From contig DATJAP010000044.1 of NCBI GenBank assembly GCA_035516155.1, forward strand, positions 62,001 through 126,000: DNA of 64,000 nt, given 5' to 3'. This stretch comes from JAJYKN01 sp035516155. GTDB lineage: Bacteria > Nitrospirota > UBA9217. Position 1 is the stretch's first letter. Each line of letters starts with the position of its first letter. Position numbers and translations under genes: made by a program. Of the stretch, positions 59,448-64,000 are shown in pieces. The notes under the pieces are model-generated. The model did no database searches, was not told where the DNA came from, and saw only the letters and a list, made by a program, of their open reading frames with translations.

Positions 59448-60159
59448 GGAGAACTCCTTTAAAATGAACGTGGTGAGCACCGAGACTAAAATAAGTCACA
59501 ATGAATTGAAGGAGCATCGTGGTCAATCAATCAAAACGGGATCGTTTGCCGCGAAATTGGGAAACATCCTCGAGCGCGATGACGACACAAAAGTACCGCA
59601 ACCGGTTCAGATCGCGATTACGCCATTTCTACCCCACCACGTCCCTGCCCTTTTACTCAGTAGCAAGTATCAGCCACCTTCTGGGTGAAGCGGCAGCCGC
59701 GTCCTGTTGGTAAAGCTGGGATACACCCGAAACTGCAGGCAGCTGTCCGACGCCGGAAAAGTCGCGCTCCGCAATCATGATCCGCCGTTTTTCCGCCAGT
59801 TCAAGCCCGGCCTTATCCAGATGTTCCTTCTCATCAGACAATCCCGGCAACCGCTAATTGTCCGCACTAATCACATGCCTTTCCCGCATGCGATGAAGAG
59901 CATTATCGAGACGGAGCATGAACACGTTCTTCCATCCCTCTCCTGGCTGAAACACAGCTGTCGAGTCTAAATGAAATATGCGGCATCGGAATCGACGACC
60001 ACCAGGATGCACGAATCGGCTCCATGATTTTCGAGAGATAGTCTTCATGCCGGAGCAAAGAGTCATTCAAGGGGCTCATCCAGGGAGCGCCGGAATGTGC
60101 TATTATGTTCCTTTGCCGGCTGCGGCTTTCCAGTGATAAAATAAGGTTCCGAGGCGATG
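59448..60159. other. Intergenic region, about 710 bp
   Basis: No supported gene. Two adjacent minus-strand frames (59854-60066 and 59653-59850) read protein-like ('LDKAGLELAEKRRIMIAERD') but each lacks a ribosome site and they are separated by a stop, so a decayed gene is possible. Confidence 0.4.
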
Positions 60160-60627
60160 TCAGGAACGGCGCTGGGGCAACGCCCTGGGTTTCGTGATTA
60201 CAAGGGGCACCTGTATCTCGCCGGATTTCTTGAAGACAAGGGTGAGGGTAAAATGATACCCCAGGTTCACATCAGCAGGTATACCCTCCAGCATGACATG
60301 AGAACTCCCGCTTGCAAGATCAAGGTTCCCCTTCGCCGGCACCGGCAAGGCCTTGGACAAGACCATCACGGAGCCTCTCATCTCATGGATGTCGGCCAAA
60401 GCTCCGGGGATGCTGGTTCTAGCTCCTATGAGCGTATCCTTTCCGCCGTCATTCTGTATGGTAAGAAAAACCGATGCCTCATCGCGCATCGCCTCGGAGA
60501 ACTCAACACGCGCATTCTTAATGAGAAGTCTGGGCGGCTCGTTGCTACATCCCGTGAAGAATGCCATTCCGGACACAATCGCAAGCAGACACAATGTGAC
60601 GAGACGCCTGTATTCGTCCCTATGCAT
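60160..60627 (-). CDS. PCu(A)C periplasmic copper chaperone, lipoprotein
   Basis: A 155-residue protein. A lipoprotein signal with lipobox cysteine in 'LLAIVSGMAFFTGCSNEPPR' anchors it to the envelope. The PCu(A)C domain carries the copper ligands His and Met in 'ALADIHEMRGSVMVLSKALP' and His-x-Met in 'LASGSSHVMLEGIPADVNLG'. Such chaperones bring Cu(I) to the CuA site of cytochrome oxidase or other copper enzymes. ATG 60627 is preferred because AGGGAGG lies eight bases upstream. Partners such as Sco are not in the window. Confidence 0.9.
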   Translation of the reverse strand: MHRDEYRRLVTLCLLAIVSGMAFFTGCSNEPPRLLIKNARVEFSEAMRDEASVFLTIQNDGGKDTLIGARTSIPGALADIHEMRGSVMVLSKALPVPAKGNLDLASGSSHVMLEGIPADVNLGYHFTLTLVFKKSGEIQVPLVITKPRALPQRRS

Positions 60628-60919
60628 ATCCAAATCCTCCCTGAAAATCCTAATCATAGAACGATCATCACCGTTCGCAGAGCACAGCCCGAATTCAGGA
60701 GCAACTGATACTTCGGTTATTCACCTAAATACTATCCTCAAACGATTCAGCTTCGAATTCCGTCCCGCAGGGGAGGACCATTTGATAAGGAGTTTACAGT
60801 CATCCTAGCTCGACGGGAAAGAGGCTTGTTAAAAAAAACAGACTTTACTGTATACTTCATACTTCGTTTTTCTCTGCGATTTCTGCGCCAAACGCTTTTC
60901 TGTTTCCGGCTTGTCCGGA

Positions 60920-61441
60920 TCAGGCGGACACCTTTTGACCGATGAAGTGGTCCTCCTTGTCCTTAAACAGCACGTTGAAGGTAGTAAGAGAACCATAAAC
61001 CCTCGTGATGTACTGTTGCATTTCCACCTTTTCTCCGTCCGTAAGTACCTTGTGCGCGTTGATCTGCTGTTCCAGCACCCGCAAGCGATCGCGGATCATC
61101 ACAATCTTATGGAAAAAGTTTTCGATGGGCATGCTCTTTAACGCGAGTTTGGGATCGCCCGGTTTAAGAATCATTTCTCCGTCTTTCCACCGGCTGCCCA
61201 ATTCGATCTTCGGCAGATCTTCCCGGCTGACCTCTAAAGCAGCGAGTTTCATCATCTCATACGCCGCTGTCTCAGTGTCAGTCAGGAGTTGTAGCTCTTC
61301 GGACGTTGCTGCGGCCTTTTGGTCCATTCGGGGAAAATAGACCGTGCACTGCTGAACGCCTCCAATGCCGGAAGCTTCCTCGACGCGGCCTATACCGTGC
61401 TTCTCGTGACGCACCAGATCTCCCTGAATCAGATTTCCCAT
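60920..61441 (-). CDS. CarD/TRCF-RID-like transcription regulator
   Basis: About 173 residues. The N-terminus 'MGNLIQGDLVRHEKHGIGRV' through 'GGVQQCTVYFPRMDQKAAAT' is a CarD/TRCF RNA-polymerase interaction-type Tudor-like domain. The remaining region is helical ('SEELQLLTDTETAAYEMMKL', 'NFFHKIVMIRDRLRVLEQQI') rather than the standard CarD DNA-binding part, so it is only CarD-like. It may bind the polymerase beta subunit. ATG 61441 follows GAGGGGGAG; the frame extends to 61495. It is divergent from dusB with 207 bp between. Confidence 0.65.
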   Translation of the reverse strand: MGNLIQGDLVRHEKHGIGRVEEASGIGGVQQCTVYFPRMDQKAAATSEELQLLTDTETAAYEMMKLAALEVSREDLPKIELGSRWKDGEMILKPGDPKLALKSMPIENFFHKIVMIRDRLRVLEQQINAHKVLTDGEKVEMQQYITRVYGSLTTFNVLFKDKEDHFIGQKVSA

Positions 61442-61636
61442 ATGAGTTCTCCCCCTCACAGGCTGAATAAAAATTGTTCCCTGTTCACCTGCCAACGGCT
61501 TTGCGTACCGGCGATTAAAGGAACCAGGAAAAAGCCGTCGTGACTTCTTCCGAGAGCCTACAACAAATGCCCGGGATTTGCAAGAATTTTGGCTTTCCTC
61601 CCTTTAAAAAGCCCTCGCATTTCAATTTCTTTCGGT

Positions 61637-61642
61637 TATAAT
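61637..61642 (+). promoter_or_regulatory. -10 box directly before dusB, leaderless start suspected
   Basis: TATAAT ends seven bases before the ATG at 61649, with no ribosome site between. No good -35 box is visible 17 bases upstream. Confidence 0.35.
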
Positions 61643-61648
61643 AACCCC

Positions 61649-62638
61649 ATGTTTATCAGGGATATCCTAAAGCAAAATCCACTTGTCCTTGCGCCCATGG
61701 CCGGGATCACCGATTTCCCCTTTCGTATGATCTGCAGGGAACTTGGCGCGGGCCTCGTGTTCTCTGAGATGGTCAGCGTGGAAGCTCTGATCCGCGAGCA
61801 CAAGCGTACCCATAGCATGCTTCGTACGGACCCCGCAGAACGGCCAGTTGTTTTCCAGATATTCGGGTCGAAACCCGCATCCATGGCCGAGGCGGCGCAC
61901 ATCGTATCGCAGGGGGAAGTGGACTTCATCGATATTAACATGGGCTGTCCTGTGCCGAAAATATTGAAGTCTGGCGCCGGTTCGGCCCTCCTTCGCGATA
62001 TCGGGCTTGCAAAGGAAGTCATGGCCGCCGTCGTCAACGCGTCGAAGGTTCCAGTCACGGTAAAAATCCGCCTCGGTTGGGACGCAAAAAGCATCGTGGC
62101 GGTCGATCTCGCCCTTGCTGCAGAATCCGCCGGTATCGCCGCAGTGAGCGTCCATGGCCGCACCAAGGCACAGGCGTTTTCAGGTCACGCGGACTGGAAC
62201 ATGATCAAAACGGTCAAGGAATCGGTGGGAATACCGGTGATTGGAAACGGCGATGTCCGTTCAGCACTTGATACGAGGAGAATACTAGACGAAACAGGCT
62301 GCGACGGCGTCATGATCGGCCGGGCAATTCAGGGCAACCCATGGATTTTTCGCGAGTCGAAACAGTTCCTTGAAACGGGCGTTGTCCCTCCCCCTCCGTC
62401 CCCCGAAGAACGAAAGGCGGTCATGCTCAGGCACCTGGCTGATATGGTCAGACTCATCGGTAACAAGAGGGGCGTGTGCGAGATGCGGAAACACCTCTGC
62501 TGGTATACAAAAGGCCTTCATGGCGGTGCGGAGTTTAGGACAATGATTAATCATCTGACCAGCATGGAAGAGGTGAAGCAGGCAATCGGCGATTACATTG
62601 CGTCTCTGTCCTGCGCGCCTGCATCTCTTCCATCGTGA
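61649..62638 (+). CDS. dusB: tRNA-dihydrouridine synthase
   Basis: A 329-residue FMN enzyme that reduces uridine to dihydrouridine in the tRNA D-loop. Family motifs: 'VLAPMAGITDFPFRMICREL', 'FSEMVSVEALIR', 'VFQIFGSKPASMAEAAHIV', 'FIDINMGCPVPKILKSGAGS' with the catalytic Cys, 'VTVKIRLGWD', 'VSVHGRTKAQAFSGHADW', 'IPVIGNGDV' and 'GVMIGRAIQGNPWIF'. It belongs to the DusB/NifR3 type, which often lies near fis or regulators. The frame extends to 61589 but the ATG 61649 fits the family start. Confidence 0.96.
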   Translation: MFIRDILKQNPLVLAPMAGITDFPFRMICRELGAGLVFSEMVSVEALIREHKRTHSMLRTDPAERPVVFQIFGSKPASMAEAAHIVSQGEVDFIDINMGCPVPKILKSGAGSALLRDIGLAKEVMAAVVNASKVPVTVKIRLGWDAKSIVAVDLALAAESAGIAAVSVHGRTKAQAFSGHADWNMIKTVKESVGIPVIGNGDVRSALDTRRILDETGCDGVMIGRAIQGNPWIFRESKQFLETGVVPPPPSPEERKAVMLRHLADMVRLIGNKRGVCEMRKHLCWYTKGLHGGAEFRTMINHLTSMEEVKQAIGDYIASLSCAPASLPS

Positions 62639-62755
62639 CACCCAAAAACCCGAACGAACAGGCGCCTCAAGCAACGCAGGCTGATCTCTCTAGCATGCTG
62701 TCACCTTTCACGAGACGTCTTTATACCCGTTCCTTCTTGCTCCGGGAGCGCACGT

Positions 62756-63142
62756 ATGACAACAAAAAAGACGCAAACAGACCGCAACGGACCTCAACAC
62801 ATTATCGCTGAAGCGCGGCGAGCGCGGGAGTTGCGCGAACAAGCCTATCGCGAACAGGCGCTCAAGATGTACCCCCATATCTGCGCGCGATGCGGTCGAG
62901 AATTCGAAGGCAAAAAGCTGCGCGAACTCACGGTTCACCACAAGAACCACAACCATGACAACAATCCCTCTGATGGCAGCAACTGGGAGCTGCTGTGCAT
63001 TTACTGTCACGATAACGAGCATCAGAAATATCTGGAAGAGGACGCCCGTGGCGCATCCGCGGCAAGCGACGACAGGGATAAGCATGCCATGCATAAGCCC
63101 TTCGCCGCTCTCGAAGCTCTGCTGAAAAACAAAAAAAAGTAA
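62756..63142 (+). CDS. yajD: YajD-like HNH nuclease-family protein
   Basis: A 128-residue protein that closely follows E. coli YajD: 'YREQALKMYPHICARCGREF', 'LRELTVHHKNHNHDNNPSDG' and 'SNWELLCIYCHDNEHQKYLE', then a C-terminal 'KPFAALEALLKNKKK'. The Cys pairs CxxC and CxxC build the zinc site, and the His-His/Asn-His residues form an HNH active site. Its cellular role is unknown. The start lies about 118 bp after dusB in the same direction, without a strong ribosome site. Confidence 0.92.
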   Translation: MTTKKTQTDRNGPQHIIAEARRARELREQAYREQALKMYPHICARCGREFEGKKLRELTVHHKNHNHDNNPSDGSNWELLCIYCHDNEHQKYLEEDARGASAASDDRDKHAMHKPFAALEALLKNKKK

Positions 63143-63172
63143 ACCCGTTTTTTTGTCCGGCTGGAAGGAACC

Positions 63173-63957
63173 ATGCGCCTAAGAAAAAAGGAAGAACTCT
63201 TCAGAGTCTTTGACAGCCATTTCCATATCATCAACCATCGATTTCCCCTTGTCCCCAACAACGGTTTCACACCCGAAGAATTCACCTGCGAGGATTATCT
63301 CGAACATACCAAAAATTTGCCTCTGTCCGGTGGAGCGGTTGTCTCTGGCTCCTTTCAAGCTTTCGATCAAGCCTATCTGATCGATGCCATTCACAGGCTT
63401 GGCCCACGCTTCGTCGGCGTAACTCAATTGCCGGTCTCGGTTTCCGATGAAGAGATTATTAAACTGGATGGCTTAGGCGTCCGCGCTGTCCGCTTTAATA
63501 TCAAACGTGGCGGCTCGGAGAGTATAAAGCATCTCGAAAAAATGGCCCTCCGTGTTTTTGACCTTGTCCGGTGGCATGTTGAGCTCTATATCGACTCCAA
63601 AGATTTGCCCAATCTCCGTGATATGCTTCTCAAACTCCCGCTGTGGCTATCGACCACCTCGGCCTGACCAAAACAGGCTTTTCTTCCCTTCTTTCGCTGG
63701 TAGAACAGGGCGTCCCGGTCAAGGCAACGGGCTTCGGCCGTGTGGACTTCGACGTAAAGAATGCCTTGCGAGCCATCAGCGCCGCCAACCCTGATGCTCT
63801 GATGTTCGGCACCGACCTCCCCTCAACCCGCGCATCACGCCCTTACAGGCAGGAGGACCTGAACCTTATTCTTGACGTTCTGGGGGGGAAAATAGGCGGA
63901 AAGGTCCTCTATGAAAACGCCGTGGCTATTTACCGACCCAAGGAACGCTTGAATTGA
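63173..63957 (+). pseudogene. Amidohydrolase-family (TIM-barrel) gene with a frameshift
   Basis: The first frame reads 'RVFDSHFHIINHRFPLVPNN' (HxH metal motif) and 'GGAVVSGSFQAFDQAYLIDA' to 'DLPNLRDMLLKLP', then leaves sense and stops at 63667. A second frame from about 63643 continues 'IDHLGLTKTGFSSLLSLVEQ', 'VPVKATGFGRVDF', 'PDALMFGTDLPSTRA' and ends at 63957. One missing base near 63638 explains this. The whole resembles amidohydrolase-2/LigI-like hydrolases with metal His in 'FDSHFHI', His in 'IDHLG' and Asp in 'GTDLP'. Either a true mutation or a sequencing error. Confidence 0.7.
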
Positions 63958-64000
63958 TGATCCCCGGCTTGCCATGACCATTAAATTCTGATAAAGTCGA

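Noticed and set aside
1..64000. CRISPR arrays, tRNA and rRNA genes
   Set aside because: No regularly spaced identical repeats with unique spacers, no cloverleaf with a T-loop GTTCRANNC pattern in the gaps examined, and no rRNA-like sequence were seen by eye.

Overview
The window reads as chromosomal sequence from an anaerobic or facultatively anaerobic, Gram-negative (diderm) bacterium. LptD and an outer-membrane-like protein imply an LPS-bearing outer membrane. A multihaem cytochrome, split pyruvate carboxylase, methylcitrate cycle, CarD-like regulator, sigma-54 activator and YchJ/SEC-C proteins would fit a Nitrospirota or Desulfobacterota-type organism. That placement is inference from gene content, not a phylogenetic result. 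No rRNA, tRNA or CRISPR array was seen.

Layout. 1-5.1 kb: edge of a nitrilase-family gene, an unassigned stretch, a pentahaem cytochrome interrupted by one in-frame TGA (selenocysteine candidate), a YihY/BrkB membrane protein and a YtxH protein. 5.2-14.1 kb: an AT-richer accessory island of mosaic origin. It holds a frameshifted HTH gene, a glycosyltransferase with a decayed methyltransferase-like N-terminus, a TMTC-like TPR membrane protein, a serine-recombinase remnant, a complete IS with 14-bp inverted repeats, a 5'-truncated large gene, a 30-codon small ORF and a Cys-rich HNH-like small protein. Related 'GATGAAATT' repeat arrays lie at 3.0, 10.3 and 14.0 kb.

14-27 kb: a conserved core, mostly on the minus strand: secA, arsR-type regulator, csp, M23 peptidase, then amiC-gerMN-murI-zf-HC2 protein-folC-lptD-cutA (cell envelope, folate, LPS transport). 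27-41 kb: dinG, then a PAS-AAA-Fis sigma-54 activator followed by prpB-prpC-prpD. A near-consensus -24/-12 promoter precedes prpB, so the activator and the methylcitrate operon look like one regulatory unit. An HD protein and pycA-pycB follow; pyruvate carboxylase makes the oxaloacetate that the methylcitrate cycle condenses with propionyl-CoA.

41-64 kb: small stress, redox and housekeeping genes: DUF302, CBS, flavoprotein, an Ogt-AlkA DNA-repair fusion, ferritin-like protein, thioesterase, quinone oxidoreductase, aldo/keto reductase, a receiver-PilZ protein whose phosphoacceptor Asp is Glu, thioredoxin reductase, a CHRD protein, a zinc-ribbon thioredoxin, a PAS-GAF histidine kinase, a GMC oxidoreductase, YchJ, PCu(A)C copper chaperone, CarD-like regulator, dusB, yajD and a frameshifted amidohydrolase at the right edge. 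The most unusual items are the putative seleno-cytochrome, the sigma-54/prp unit, the Ogt-AlkA fusion and the repeat-bounded island.
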